A stretch of DNA of 64,000 bases from Geminicoccus harenae (GCF_019800005.1 NZ_JABGCL010000025.1:1-64000), one strand, 5' to 3'. Shown: positions 46,593-55,765, counted from the stretch's first letter. Notes: generated by a model not told the origin, from the letters alone. Numbers and translations are program-made.

Positions 46593-48572
46593 TCAGGAGG
46601 CGCTGCCGGCCGGACCCGCCTCGTCGGCTTCGCCTGACGCATCGTCGTCCGGCACGATCCCGGCGCTCAAGGGGATATGGAGGTCGCAGCGGATCCCGTC
46701 CGCCCGGAAATCGACCGCCACCTCGGCGCGCAGCTCGTAGACCAGGCCGCGCTTGAGCTGCAGCATGCCGAAGCCCTCCGGCCCTGGCTGCGGGCTGCCG
46801 CCGGACAGCTCCTCCCAGACGAAATGCAGCCTGCCATCGGGGCCGGCGGCGTCCACCGACCAGCTCACCGTGATCCGGCCGTCCGGGCGGAACAGCGCGC
46901 CATGCTCCAGCGCGTTGGTGACCAGCTCGTGGATGGCCAGGCCCAGCGCTTCCGCCGCCTTGCCCTTCAGCCGCACCGGTGGCCCCGCGACCTGCAGCCG
47001 GCTCGATTGCCGGACATGGCTCGCCAGCAGTTCCTCGTCGATCAGGCCCTGCAGGTCGGCGCCGCGGCCGGGAAAGCGGGTGACGGCCGCCTGGACCCGC
47101 GCCAGCGCGCCGATCCGCCCGTCCAGGTGGGCAGCCAGGTCCTGCAGGTTCGTGGCGCTCTCGGCGGTGCGGCGGGCGATCGAGCGCACCACCGCCAGCG
47201 TGTTGCGCAACTGGTGCTGCAACTGCTCCATCAGATGCTGCTGCCGCTCCTGCCGGCCTCGCAGGTCGTCGATGTCGCCAGCAATGCCGATCCACCCGGC
47301 GGGAGCGCCGGCCCCGTCGGCCAGCGGCTCCGCCCGCAGCCTGGACCAGCGATGGCGCCGCTCGGCCGCTTGCCACAGGCGGAGGTCGGCCTCGAACCGT
47401 CCGGTGTTCCGGGCCTCGCCCAGCGCGTCCCCGACCCGGGCGCGATCGTCCGGATGCACGGCGTCCAGCCAGCCGGCGCCGGCCGACGCCTCCCGGGGCT
47501 GGCCGGTCAGGCTCTGCCAGCAGCGGTTGGCCCAGGTCCAGGCCCCTGCCGCATCCGCCTGCCAGACCGGCTGCGGGATGGCGTCGCAGCCGGCGCGCAG
47601 CCGGTCGATCGCAAGGTGTTGGGCGGGCTCGCCCAGCCGGGCGGCGATCGCCTCGGCGGCCTGCCCGACGAACAGGTCGAGATGATGGAGGGTGCTCGCC
47701 GAGGGCAGCATGGGTGCGCGAAAATAGGCGGACAGCACGCCCAGCGGGCGACCTTCCCCGTCGATGAGCGGGATGGCCTGCGCCCCGCGGATGCCCAGCT
47801 CCTGCGCGCGATTCTTGTCCAGCAGCGGGTCGGTGTCGCGGGTGATGTCCTCCACCGCGATCCGGCGCCTGGTGTTGAACGCCCGGACCACCACCAGCAT
47901 CCGGCCGGTCACCGGCAGCTCGCGGAACTCGTCCGCCACCGCCTGGTCGAAGCCGCGCTGTGCCGCGATCCGGAGCGTGCGGCGCTCGGGCTCGTAGAGC
48001 CGCAGGACCCCCAGATCGGCATCCTGCAGCGCCATGGCAGCATCCAGCACTTGCTCCAGCAGCGGCTCCAGCCGGGTGCAGGCCGCGAGGCGCCCGGACA
48101 GGCGGTGCAGCCGGGTCAGTGCCGCGACCTCCGTGCTGAGCGCACGGCACAAGGCAGAAACCTCGCCGTCACCGGCCCGTGCCGCGGTGACGTCCCACAG
48201 GATCCCGCCGAGCCTGACCCCGCCGCCTGCCGCGTCGCGCAGCGCGGCGCCGCGTGCCTCCAGGCGGATGACCCGCCCGTCCTGCGGGCGCACCATCCGA
48301 TAGGCGAACTGGAACGGCCCGCCGCGCTCGGCAGCTCTGCGCCGCTCGGCGTGCAGTCGGTCGAGGTCGTTCGCATGGACGCTGCGGTCGTGATCGGCCG
48401 CGGCCAGGCTGCGCTCGCTCCCGATCCCCATCATCTCGGCGGCCGCTCCCGAAAGCCGCAGCATACCGGCCGCTAGGTCATGCTCGAAGACGGCGAGGTC
48501 GGCGGCGGCGAAGAACTCGGCACAGGCTTGCAGGCAGGCGCTGGTCGCCATTCCGGGCGCGGCAGTGCTCAC
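46593..48572 (-). CDS. HWE-family sensor histidine kinase (PAS-GAF-PAS)
   Basis: A 659-residue cytoplasmic kinase. Order: PAS with PAC (about 15-120), GAF (about 150-310, LRIAAQRGFDQAVADEF), a second PAS (about 330-450), then the HWE kinase core with phospho-accepting His in LQHQLRNTLAVVRSIARRT, N box HELVTNALEHGAL, and FVWEELSGG giving the W-x-E signature. HWE kinases are common in alphaproteobacteria and often sense light, redox or stress. Start GTG 48572 overlaps the Crp gene stop (GTGA); ATG 48551 is an alternative. No cognate receiver gene is adjacent; the lone receiver at 55105 is a possible partner. Confidence 0.88.
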   Translation of the reverse strand: MSTAAPGMATSACLQACAEFFAAADLAVFEHDLAAGMLRLSGAAAEMMGIGSERSLAAADHDRSVHANDLDRLHAERRRAAERGGPFQFAYRMVRPQDGRVIRLEARGAALRDAAGGGVRLGGILWDVTAARAGDGEVSALCRALSTEVAALTRLHRLSGRLAACTRLEPLLEQVLDAAMALQDADLGVLRLYEPERRTLRIAAQRGFDQAVADEFRELPVTGRMLVVVRAFNTRRRIAVEDITRDTDPLLDKNRAQELGIRGAQAIPLIDGEGRPLGVLSAYFRAPMLPSASTLHHLDLFVGQAAEAIAARLGEPAQHLAIDRLRAGCDAIPQPVWQADAAGAWTWANRCWQSLTGQPREASAGAGWLDAVHPDDRARVGDALGEARNTGRFEADLRLWQAAERRHRWSRLRAEPLADGAGAPAGWIGIAGDIDDLRGRQERQQHLMEQLQHQLRNTLAVVRSIARRTAESATNLQDLAAHLDGRIGALARVQAAVTRFPGRGADLQGLIDEELLASHVRQSSRLQVAGPPVRLKGKAAEALGLAIHELVTNALEHGALFRPDGRITVSWSVDAAGPDGRLHFVWEELSGGSPQPGPEGFGMLQLKRGLVYELRAEVAVDFRADGIRCDLHIPLSAGIVPDDDASGEADEAGPAGSAS

Positions 48573-49312
48573 GACTCGTTGGCTCCGTATTGCTGGCCTT
48601 CGGCGTCCAGGTGCAGGTAGTTCGGGTTGAACAGCGAGAGCATCTGCAGGGCCCGCAGGTCCCGGATGGTCAGCAGCCGGTCGCGCAGGACGATCAGATC
48701 GCCCGCGCGCAGTTCCTGCAGGGTCCGGTTCAGATGCACCGCCGAGAGGCCGGTGGCATCGGCGAGGTCGACCTGGGTGATGGGGAACTCGCAACTGTTG
48801 CCGTTGGTCAGGCCCACCATGCGCAGCCGGACGAACAGCTCGCACAGGATATGGCCGACCCGCTCCAGGGCGGTGCGCTGGCCGAGACTGACATTCCACT
48901 CGCGCTGGATCGCGGCGGTAACCAGAGAGTCCCACCACAGGGCCTGGGTGATCCGCGGCTGCTTCAGCATGACCTCCTCCAGCACCTCCCGGCTGACCTC
49001 GGCATGGGTGACCGGTGTGATGGCGGCCATCGAATGGTCCATGGCGCGCAGGATGAAGATGTTCAGATCACAGAAATCACCCGGCAGCAGGATGGCGATG
49101 ATCTGGCGCCGGCCATCCTCCAGCGTCTTGTAGCGGCAGGCCCAGCCCGACAGGATCAGGTTGACGTGCTCCGGTCGATCGCCCTCCCGGATCAGGTCGT
49201 GGCGGGCATTGACCTGGCGGACGCGCTGCCGCGACAGGACATCGAGGGCCGCCTCGTCGCTCGCCCACAGCCTCGTGAAGTGGGAGAGCTTGCGCGCGAG
49301 GGGATTGTCCAT
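48569..49312 (-). CDS. Crp/Fnr-family transcription regulator
   Basis: A 247-residue regulator with an N-terminal cyclic-nucleotide-type domain (about 25-140, IREGDRPEHVNLILSGWACRYK) and a C-terminal winged helix (about 150-225, TQVDLADATGLSAVHLNRTLQEL). It lacks the N-terminal Cys set of oxygen-sensing FNR. A C-terminal extension of about 20 residues follows. ATG 49312 has GGGAGAGGGAAG upstream. It overlaps the HWE kinase gene by four bases, so kinase and regulator are made together. A good -10 box (TATAAT) lies at 49380-49375. Confidence 0.9.
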   Translation of the reverse strand: MDNPLARKLSHFTRLWASDEAALDVLSRQRVRQVNARHDLIREGDRPEHVNLILSGWACRYKTLEDGRRQIIAILLPGDFCDLNIFILRAMDHSMAAITPVTHAEVSREVLEEVMLKQPRITQALWWDSLVTAAIQREWNVSLGQRTALERVGHILCELFVRLRMVGLTNGNSCEFPITQVDLADATGLSAVHLNRTLQELRAGDLIVLRDRLLTIRDLRALQMLSLFNPNYLHLDAEGQQYGANES

Positions 49313-49374
49313 GCTTCCCTCTCCCGGCTCGCCCCAGTGCTGCCAGGGCCTCCCCGCGGATCGGACCACTCCAT

Positions 49375-49403
49375 ATTATAGGACATCGGCAGACCGGTGC
49401 CAC
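49375..49403 (-). promoter_or_regulatory. promoter of the crp-like/HWE kinase operon
   Basis: On the minus strand TATAAT at 49380-49375 is perfect; 17 bases upstream GTGGCA at 49403-49398 is a fair -35. The start codon is about 60 bases further on. Confidence 0.55.
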
Positions 49404-49551
49404 CCGGGTTCGAGGGCCGCCGGCCAAGCATCCGCGGTCGTCACCTTGCGGTGTCAGCCGGGAATTTTCTGGCGGTCGACGGTGCGGCGCGCAATGTTGG
49501 GCGTTGTCTGGCTCAGGGGGCTTCCCCGCCCGCCACCAGCAGCGAGACCAG

Positions 49552-51531
49552 ATGCCTCAGATCCCAGCCCCGATCGAGACCCGCATCCCGGACGGCATGC
49601 GCGCCTCACCGGCCTCCGGCCTGTTCGTGGCGGTCGTCATCATCGGCTTTCTTTATTTCGGCCGCGAGGTCCTGGTCCCGGCCGCGCTGGCGGTGCTGCT
49701 CAGCTTCGTGCTGGCGCCGGTGGTGCGCCTCCTCCAGCGCTATTTCGTGCCACGCAGCATCGCGGTCCTGTCCACGGTGCTGCTGGCGTTCATCCTGATC
49801 TTCGGGCTCGGCACCCTCATGGCCGCCCAGCTCACCGAGCTGGCCACCGACCTGCCGCGCTATCAGTCGACGATGCAGGAGAAGATCCGCTCGTTTCGCG
49901 GCGCCACCGAGGGCGGCAGCGGGGGGATCGTCGACCGGATGTCGCGGATGCTGGATGGGCTGAGCCGGGAGCTCAACGAGCAGCCGGCCCAGCCGACCCG
50001 TCCGATCGGGCCGGAGCCGGGCGTGACGCCGGACGAGATGACGCCCATCCCGGTGATCATCCACCAGGCGGATCCCGGCGCCCTGGCGACCCTGGCGCTG
50101 ATCATCAACCCGCTCCTGCATCCGCTCGCGACCACCGGCATCATCATCATCTTCGTGATCTTCATCCTCCTGGCGCGCGAGGATCTGCGCAACCGGCTGA
50201 TCCGCCTGGCCGGCGCGCACGACATCCAGAACACGACCGCCGCCTTGGACGATGCCGGGCGGCGGCTGAGCCGCCTGTTCCTGAGCCAGGTGGCGCTCAA
50301 CTCGGCCTATGGCTGCGTGATCGGCCTGGGCCTGTGGCTGATCGGCGTGCCGAGCCCGATCCTGTGGGGCGTGCTGGCCGGCGTGCTCCGCTTCGTGCCC
50401 TATGTGGGCGCGATCATCGGCGCGGTGTTCCCGATCGTCTTCGCCGCCGCGGTCGATCCGGGCTGGTCCATGGCGCTGTGGACCCTGGCCCTGTTCGTGG
50501 TGATCGAGCCGATCGTCGGCCACGGCATCGAGCCCATGCTTTATGGCCGCTCGACCGGTCTGGCCCCGGCTGCCGTGGTGGCGGCCGCGACCTTCTGGAC
50601 CTGGCTGTGGGGACCGATCGGGCTGCTGCTCGCGACCCCCATCACCGTCTGCCTCGTGGTCCTGGGCCGGCACGTGAAGTCGCTGGAATTCCTGGACATC
50701 ATGTTCGGCGACCGACCGGCGCTGACACCCGCGGAGCTGTTCTACCAGCGGATGCTGGCAGGCGACCCGGTCGAGGCCATCGAGAAGGCGACCGAGTATC
50801 TCAAGGAACGCTCGCTCACCTCCTATTACGACCAGGTCGCGCTCAAAGGCCTGGAGCTGGCGCAGGCCGACCATGCCCGTGGTGCTCTGAACGAGGAGCG
50901 CCTTGCCCGGATCCGGACCAGCCTGGAGGAGCTGATCGACGACCTGGCGGACCAGGAGGACCGGCCCAGATCGCTCGCCGGCACGGACGACCCGGAGGCG
51001 GAGGCGGCGTTCGACCAGGACGAGGACGACGAGGACTCCGCGCTGCACCTGCCGGTGCTGACCGAGGAGGCGCTGGCGCCGGAATGGTCGGGCGAGGCGC
51101 CGGTGCTGATCATCTCGGGCCGCGGGCCGCTCGACGATTCCGCTTCCAGGATCCTGGCCCAGCTCCTGGGCAAGCATGGCCTGCGCGCGCGGATCGTCGG
51201 CACCGAGGCGATCAGCACGGCCAACCTGTTCCGCCTGGACCCCAGCGGGGTGGCGCTGGTCTGCCTGTCCTACCTGGACCCGGCGAGCCTGATCCCGGCC
51301 CGGACCGCGGCCAAGCGGATCCGGCGCCGGATCCCCAAGGCCGCGATCCTGCTGGGCCTGTGGCGGCCATCCGAGGAAGACGAGCGCCGCGAGCTGCCCG
51401 AGGAGGTGATGACGGACTACCGCGCCTTCACCTTCGAGGAAGCGGTCCGGCTGTGCCTGGCGGCCGCCACGCGGCCGAAGGCCCAGGGGGATGCCGCCGC
51501 GGCGACGCATGCGGTCCAGCGCAGCGCGTGA
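49552..51531 (+). CDS. AI-2E family membrane protein with cytoplasmic B12-binding-like domain
   Basis: A 659-residue protein. Residues about 20-370 are an AI-2E/PerM transporter core with about eight helices, including GVLAGVLRFVPYVGAIIGA and EPMLYGRSTGLAP. After an acidic linker (AFDQDEDDEDS near 490) comes a soluble domain (about 520-650) with VLIISGRGPLDDSASRILAQ and alternating strands and helices like a B12-binding/flavodoxin fold, but without DxHxxG. Family members export AI-2 in some species or act in ion and pH homeostasis. The fused domain suggests regulation or a lost ligand. ATG 49552 is used; TTG 49504 is also open. Confidence 0.8.
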   Translation: MPQIPAPIETRIPDGMRASPASGLFVAVVIIGFLYFGREVLVPAALAVLLSFVLAPVVRLLQRYFVPRSIAVLSTVLLAFILIFGLGTLMAAQLTELATDLPRYQSTMQEKIRSFRGATEGGSGGIVDRMSRMLDGLSRELNEQPAQPTRPIGPEPGVTPDEMTPIPVIIHQADPGALATLALIINPLLHPLATTGIIIIFVIFILLAREDLRNRLIRLAGAHDIQNTTAALDDAGRRLSRLFLSQVALNSAYGCVIGLGLWLIGVPSPILWGVLAGVLRFVPYVGAIIGAVFPIVFAAAVDPGWSMALWTLALFVVIEPIVGHGIEPMLYGRSTGLAPAAVVAAATFWTWLWGPIGLLLATPITVCLVVLGRHVKSLEFLDIMFGDRPALTPAELFYQRMLAGDPVEAIEKATEYLKERSLTSYYDQVALKGLELAQADHARGALNEERLARIRTSLEELIDDLADQEDRPRSLAGTDDPEAEAAFDQDEDDEDSALHLPVLTEEALAPEWSGEAPVLIISGRGPLDDSASRILAQLLGKHGLRARIVGTEAISTANLFRLDPSGVALVCLSYLDPASLIPARTAAKRIRRRIPKAAILLGLWRPSEEDERRELPEEVMTDYRAFTFEEAVRLCLAAATRPKAQGDAAAATHAVQRSA

Positions 51532-51554
51532 TCCGGGCCGCCGGAACGCATGAA

Positions 51555-51582
51555 GGCCCCCGGCCGTCGCCGGCCGGGGGCC
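51555..51582. terminator. 12-bp stem between convergent genes
   Basis: GGCCCCCGGCCG pairs perfectly with CGGCCGGGGGCC around a TCGC loop, 23 bases past the AI-2E gene stop and 25 before the DUF2934 gene end. It probably serves both genes. No T run is present. Confidence 0.65.
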
Positions 51583-51607
51583 CGGAAGCGGGATGTTCCG
51601 GCCGCGA

Positions 51608-52159
51608 TCAGTTGTTGATGCGGTCGGTCATGTCGCGGTCGGTTTCCGCACCCTGGTCAGCCAGCCCCTGGAACTCGCCGAGATTCTCCGTGACCCTCGC
51701 CTCCTCGACCGGCTCGTCGAGGCCGCCGTCGAAGGGCAGCAGGCTGGAGCGGGCCGCGTCCTCCTCGGCGACCAGGGTGGCCGCCAGATGCCAATGGTCG
51801 TCGGCGCGGCCATGCGGGCCGCCTTCGGATTCCCAAAGTTCGTAGGCCTTGCGGCGGATCCGCTCTTCCAGCGGCTCGTCCATCGCCAGATCCTCGGCAC
51901 TGGCCCTGGCCGATTCTTCGAGCTCGTTCAGCCCGTCGACGGTCTCCTCCTGGAAGTCCGGGCGCACCGCGTCGGCGACGGCCCAGTCCTGCGCGGTCGC
52001 GTCCTCGGCCTGCGGGCTGGTGCCCTGCGCGTCATAGCTGTCGACATCCCGCCCGAACACGGCCAGCGAAGCATCCTCCTCCGGGCTCTGCGCCTCGGCA
52101 CGGTTCAGTGCTGCCTGTTCCGCCTGCTCGATCGTCGGCGAATCGGGGTTGCGCGCCAT
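51608..52159 (-). CDS. DUF2934-containing, probable general-stress protein
   Basis: A 183-residue acidic soluble protein rich in Ala, Glu and Asp. DUF2934 is at about 100-127 (RIRRKAYELWESEG, then HGRADDHWHLA). The rest is low-complexity and likely disordered. Biochemical role unknown. AAGGAG lies before ATG 52159. A sigma-EcfG-type promoter is 53 bases upstream, so it is probably induced by the general stress response. Confidence 0.75.
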   Translation of the reverse strand: MARNPDSPTIEQAEQAALNRAEAQSPEEDASLAVFGRDVDSYDAQGTSPQAEDATAQDWAVADAVRPDFQEETVDGLNELEESARASAEDLAMDEPLEERIRRKAYELWESEGGPHGRADDHWHLAATLVAEEDAARSSLLPFDGGLDEPVEEARVTENLGEFQGLADQGAETDRDMTDRINN

Positions 52160-52211
52160 CTTCAGCTTCTCCTTCGGCCGCTCACGCAGGCCGGTCCGGT
52201 GATGCCCCTCC

Positions 52212-52236
52212 AACGTTTCCCGAATGGATGCGTTCC
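52212..52236 (-). promoter_or_regulatory. sigma-EcfG (general stress) promoter
   Basis: On the minus strand GGAAC at 52236-52232 is followed after exactly 16 bases by CGTT at 52215-52212. GGAAC-N16/17-CGTT is the consensus of the alphaproteobacterial general stress sigma factor EcfG. It points at the DUF2934 gene, a gene class commonly in that regulon. Confidence 0.7.
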
Positions 52237-52374
52237 GGCCGGATGCCGGCCCGCCGCCACGATGCCGACCGTGCCGCGCCGGCGGCTGGAGGGAGCGCCC
52301 TGGCAGGCCCATGTCCTTGACGGTTCGCGTGCCAGGCGTTGCAGTCCCATGTCCCGCAGGCGAGGAGAAGCGCA

Positions 52375-53214
52375 TTGACCCGGACGACCACCGAAGGGGA
52401 TCGGGTGCTGCCCCCGATCGACCTGCTGATCAGCGATGTCGACGGCACGTTGGTGCGGACCGACAAGAGCCTGACCGAGACGACCAGGCAGGCGGTGGAC
52501 CGCCTGCGCCGGGCAGGGGTGCGCTTCAGCATCATCAGTGCCCGGCCGACCCGCGGCCTGCGCCTGCCGCTGGACGGGTTGCAGGTGACCGAACCGGCGG
52601 CGGCGTTCAACGGCGGCACGATCGTGGCGGTCGACGGCACGATCCTGCAGGCCCACCGGCTGGACGACGCGACCGCGCGCTCCGTCCTGGAGCGGCTGCG
52701 CCGGCCGGGCATCGAGCTCTGGCTGTTCGCGGACGACCGCTGGCTGGTCGAGAAGGCGGACGGCCCGCTGGTGGCGCGCGAGGAGCGGGCGGTGGGCTTC
52801 GGGCCGGAGCTGGTGGAGAACCTCGCCGACCATGCGGTGCGCGTCGACAAGATCGTGGCCGCCAGCGACGACCATGCGCTCCTGGCCGCACTCGAGCAGG
52901 AGGAGGGCAGGGCGCTGGCGGGGCAGGCGCAGGCGCTGCGCTCCCAGCCCTATTACCTGGACGTCACCGCACCCGACGCGGACAAGGGCAGCGGCATGGC
53001 GGCGTTGGCCGAGGCGATGGGTGTGCCGCTCGAACGCGTGGCGGTGATCGGCGACGGGCACAACGACCTGCCGATGTTCGCCAGGGCCGGGCTCGCGATC
53101 GCGATGGGCCAGGCATCGGACGAGGTGAAGGCGGCGGCGCGCTTCGTCACGGCCGGCAACGACGCGGACGGCGTGGCCCAGGCGATCGACCGCCTGCTGC
53201 TCGGCCGGCCTTGA
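52375..53214 (+). CDS. HAD-superfamily phosphatase (Cof type)
   Basis: A 279-residue phosphatase. Motif I is DVDGTLVRTD near 19-28, motif II SIISAR, motif III lysine in DKGSGMAAL, motif IV GDGHNDLPMF. The large cap domain between II and III is of Cof/YbiV type, which acts on sugar phosphates or flavin precursors. No ATG fits; TTG 52375 with GAGGAG upstream is chosen. Substrate unknown. Confidence 0.88.
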   Translation: MTRTTTEGDRVLPPIDLLISDVDGTLVRTDKSLTETTRQAVDRLRRAGVRFSIISARPTRGLRLPLDGLQVTEPAAAFNGGTIVAVDGTILQAHRLDDATARSVLERLRRPGIELWLFADDRWLVEKADGPLVAREERAVGFGPELVENLADHAVRVDKIVAASDDHALLAALEQEEGRALAGQAQALRSQPYYLDVTAPDADKGSGMAALAEAMGVPLERVAVIGDGHNDLPMFARAGLAIAMGQASDEVKAAARFVTAGNDADGVAQAIDRLLLGRP

Positions 53215-53231
53215 GCCGCAGCGTCCAGGCT

Positions 53232-54218
53232 TCAGCGCCGCACGACATGGTCCGCCACGAAGGCGCCGCGGCGGCCCATCGGTGCGGCAGGGTCGATCGT
53301 GGTGTCGCGACGGGTCTGCAGCTCCAGTTCCGCGTTGAGCTCGGCACCCAGCAGCAGGGCGTAGGCCGAGATCCAGAACCAGAACATGGCCACCACCACG
53401 CCGCCGAGCGTCCCGTAGAGCGCGTCATAGTCGCCGAACCGGCCGACATAGAAGGAGAAGCCCAGCGAGACCAGCAGCCAGAGCATGGCCGCCAGGATCG
53501 AGCCCGGCGTCACCCAGCGCCACTTGGCGTCCTCCCGGGAGGGGCCGAAGCGGTAGATCAGCGCCAGGGCCAGCATGGCGAAGGCCAGCAGCAGGAGGAA
53601 GGAGCTGGCACGCACCAGCAGGGCCGGGACCGGTCCCAGCCATCCGGATGCCAGGGCCGCCGGCACGGCGACGATCACCGCCAGCGCCACGACCGTCCCG
53701 ACGATCCCGCACAGGGTGATCAGCAGCGCCTCCAGGTTCAGCCGCAGGAAGCTGCGCTTCTCCTTCTCCTCGTAGGCGACGTTGAGCGCGGTGATGATCG
53801 ACTTCACCCCGTTCATGGCGCTCCACAGGGCCACGGCGAGGCTGATCGCCAGGCTGGAGCTGAGCCGGGTGCGGCCGGCGGTGGCCAGGTCCTGCACCCG
53901 GTCCCGGACCATGTCGAAGGTCGAGGGCGGCAGGACGCCCTGCAGCGCTTCCAGTTGCCGGGCCGCGGTGGTCTGGTCGTTGAACAGGCCATAGACCGAG
54001 ATCGCCACCAGGATCACCGGGAACAGCGCCAGGATCGCATAGAAGCCGCAGCTCGCCGCGGCCATGCCGATCTCGTCGGAGATCGCCTGCCAGAAGACCC
54101 GGCGCAGCACGGCGAGCCAGCCTTCCGCCGGGATCTCCCGCGGCGAGCGGGCATCATGGCCCGGCACAGCGTCCGGGCCCGATCCTGGCCCCACCACGTC
54201 GTCGCGCTCCTCTCCCAT
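53232..54218 (-). CDS. YihY/BrkB family inner-membrane protein
   Basis: A 328-residue protein with six predicted helices of the YihY (UPF0761) family, once called ribonuclease BN by mistake. AASCGFYAILALFPVILVAIS and GSILAAMLWLLVSLGFSFYV are family text, and an Arg/Asp-rich N-terminus precedes the first helix. Function unknown, perhaps transport or envelope maintenance. ATG 54218 with GGGAGG upstream is chosen over the frame start at 54329. Confidence 0.85.
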   Translation of the reverse strand: MGEERDDVVGPGSGPDAVPGHDARSPREIPAEGWLAVLRRVFWQAISDEIGMAAASCGFYAILALFPVILVAISVYGLFNDQTTAARQLEALQGVLPPSTFDMVRDRVQDLATAGRTRLSSSLAISLAVALWSAMNGVKSIITALNVAYEEKEKRSFLRLNLEALLITLCGIVGTVVALAVIVAVPAALASGWLGPVPALLVRASSFLLLLAFAMLALALIYRFGPSREDAKWRWVTPGSILAAMLWLLVSLGFSFYVGRFGDYDALYGTLGGVVVAMFWFWISAYALLLGAELNAELELQTRRDTTIDPAAPMGRRGAFVADHVVRR

Positions 54219-54334
54219 CAGGCCGGCCTCCCGGCTGCACCCGATCGCCCGCCGTCCCGCCCAGCGGATTTCTTGTCCCGGAATCCACACGCTGCGTGTA
54301 GTATTGCGCGGTGAACCAGCCAGGGACATCGTAG

Positions 54335-54997
54335 ATGGCGGTACGACTGGGCGACATCGCTCCCGACTTCGAGGCGGACACGACCGAGGGGAGGATCAGG
54401 TTCCACGAGTGGATCGGTGACAGTTGGGCGGTGCTGTTCTCGCATCCGAAGGACTTCACCCCGGTGTGCACGACCGAGCTCGGCTACATGGCCAGGGTGA
54501 AGCCGGAATTCGACAAGCGCAACGTGAAGATCATCGGCATCAGCGTGGACCCGGTCGAGGACCACCATCGCTGGGCCGCCGACATCGAGGAGACCCAGGG
54601 GCACGCGCCCAACTACCCGATGATCGGCGACACCAGGCTGGAGATCGCCAAGCTCTACGACATGCTGCCGGCCGGCGCCGGCGACAGCCATGCCGGGCGC
54701 ACGGCCGCGGACAACGCCACCGTGCGCAACGTGTTCGTGATCGGCCCGGACAAGCGGGTGAAGCTGGTTCTGGTCTATCCCATGTCGACCGGGCGCAACT
54801 TCGACGAGGTGCTGCGGGTGATCGATTCGATGCAGCTCACCCAGCAGTACTCGGTGTCCACGCCGGCCAACTGGCAGAAGGGCGACGACGTCATCGTGCT
54901 GCCGTCCATCCCGACCGACGAGGCGCGGCGGCGCTTCAGCAAGGGCGTCACCGAGCAGAAGCCCTATCTGCGGATCACGCCCGACCCGAGCGCCTGA
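54335..54997 (+). CDS. 1-Cys peroxiredoxin (Prx6 type)
   Basis: A 220-residue peroxidase that reduces H2O2 and organic peroxides. The peroxidatic C45 is in FTPVCTTE, and HPKDFTP and the long C-terminal domain (YSVSTPANWQKGDDVIVLP) are those of the Prx6 class. No second Cys is present, so an outside thiol must regenerate it. It is divergent from the YihY-type gene with 116 bp between. Confidence 0.95.
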   Translation: MAVRLGDIAPDFEADTTEGRIRFHEWIGDSWAVLFSHPKDFTPVCTTELGYMARVKPEFDKRNVKIIGISVDPVEDHHRWAADIEETQGHAPNYPMIGDTRLEIAKLYDMLPAGAGDSHAGRTAADNATVRNVFVIGPDKRVKLVLVYPMSTGRNFDEVLRVIDSMQLTQQYSVSTPANWQKGDDVIVLPSIPTDEARRRFSKGVTEQKPYLRITPDPSA

Positions 54998-55104
54998 ACC
55001 GGTTCCTGCGGCATCGCGGCTGCGACTCCACAGCACCCGAGGCGGAGAAACCGGGGCTGGGGCGGGATGTTGCCTGAGGAGGTACGGCAGCGGCGGAGCA
55101 TGCG

Positions 55105-55506
55105 ATGACCGGACAGGCTGGCGGTCCGGCGGGTGGCCTGCTCGCCGGCAGGCTCATCCTGCTGGTCGAGGACGACCGGCTGGCAGCACTGGATCTCGTC
55201 CAGGCCCTGGAGGCGGAAGGGGCCAGGGTCGTCGGGCCGGTGGCCAGCGTCCGCCAGGCGCTGGACCTGATCGAGGCCACGCCCGGCCTGGACGGGGCGG
55301 TGCTGGACGTCGAGCTGGTGGACGAGCTGAGCTTTCCGGTCGCGGACCGGCTGCGCGACCGGGGCATCCCGTTCGTGTTCGAGACGGGCTATGACGAGCA
55401 TATCATCCCCGAGCCCTACCGCGATGCGCCGCTGATCGCCAAGCCGGCGCAGGCCAAGCTCATGACGCAGGCACTGGCCGACCCGGTTCGATGCCGCCCG
55501 GGGTGA
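55105..55506 (+). CDS. single-domain response regulator
   Basis: A 133-residue lone receiver domain. VEDD near 21-24 forms the acidic pocket, the phospho-Asp is in AVLDVEL, and the conserved lysine is in IAKPAQ. There is no output domain. Such proteins act as phosphate shuttles or antagonists in HWE and PAS kinase networks; the HWE kinase at 46593 or the hybrid kinase at 16728 may be partners. It converges on the HTH gene. Confidence 0.88.
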   Translation: MTGQAGGPAGGLLAGRLILLVEDDRLAALDLVQALEAEGARVVGPVASVRQALDLIEATPGLDGAVLDVELVDELSFPVADRLRDRGIPFVFETGYDEHIIPEPYRDAPLIAKPAQAKLMTQALADPVRCRPG

Positions 55507-55516
55507 GCCACGGGCC

Positions 55517-55765
55517 TCAGGGCGGGGCCTGCCGCCACGCCTTCAGCCGCACGCCCGGCCCCTCGGCATCGATCCCGAGCAACCGGACCCCGCCATCCTC
55601 GAACGTCCTGACCAGCAGGGCCTCGGTCGCGCGGTGCAGCGAGTGGCGATGGCACTCGAAATCCTTGATCGTGCTGCGTGATACGCCGGACAGTACGGCC
55701 AGGCGCTCCTGGGACCAGTTCAGGAGGCCGCGGGCGGCACGGCATTGCTCTGGATGAAGAATCAT
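55517..55765 (-). CDS. small XRE-type HTH protein
   Basis: An 82-residue protein that is nearly all HTH: CRAARGLLNWSQERLAVLSG, then SRSTIKDFE. It resembles the short Xre/Cro regulators annotated widely in alphaproteobacteria. ATG 55765 is taken; a TTG at 55792 would add nine residues. No toxin or prophage gene is near. It may bind in the spacer shared with the antiporter operon. Confidence 0.75.
   Translation of the reverse strand: MILHPEQCRAARGLLNWSQERLAVLSGVSRSTIKDFECHRHSLHRATEALLVRTFEDGGVRLLGIDAEGPGVRLKAWRQAPP

Noticed and set aside
42534..46642. Two long minus-strand open frames opposite mutA and mutB
   Set aside because: Antisense to clear methylmalonyl-CoA mutase genes, with His/Arg/Gln-rich low-complexity translation.
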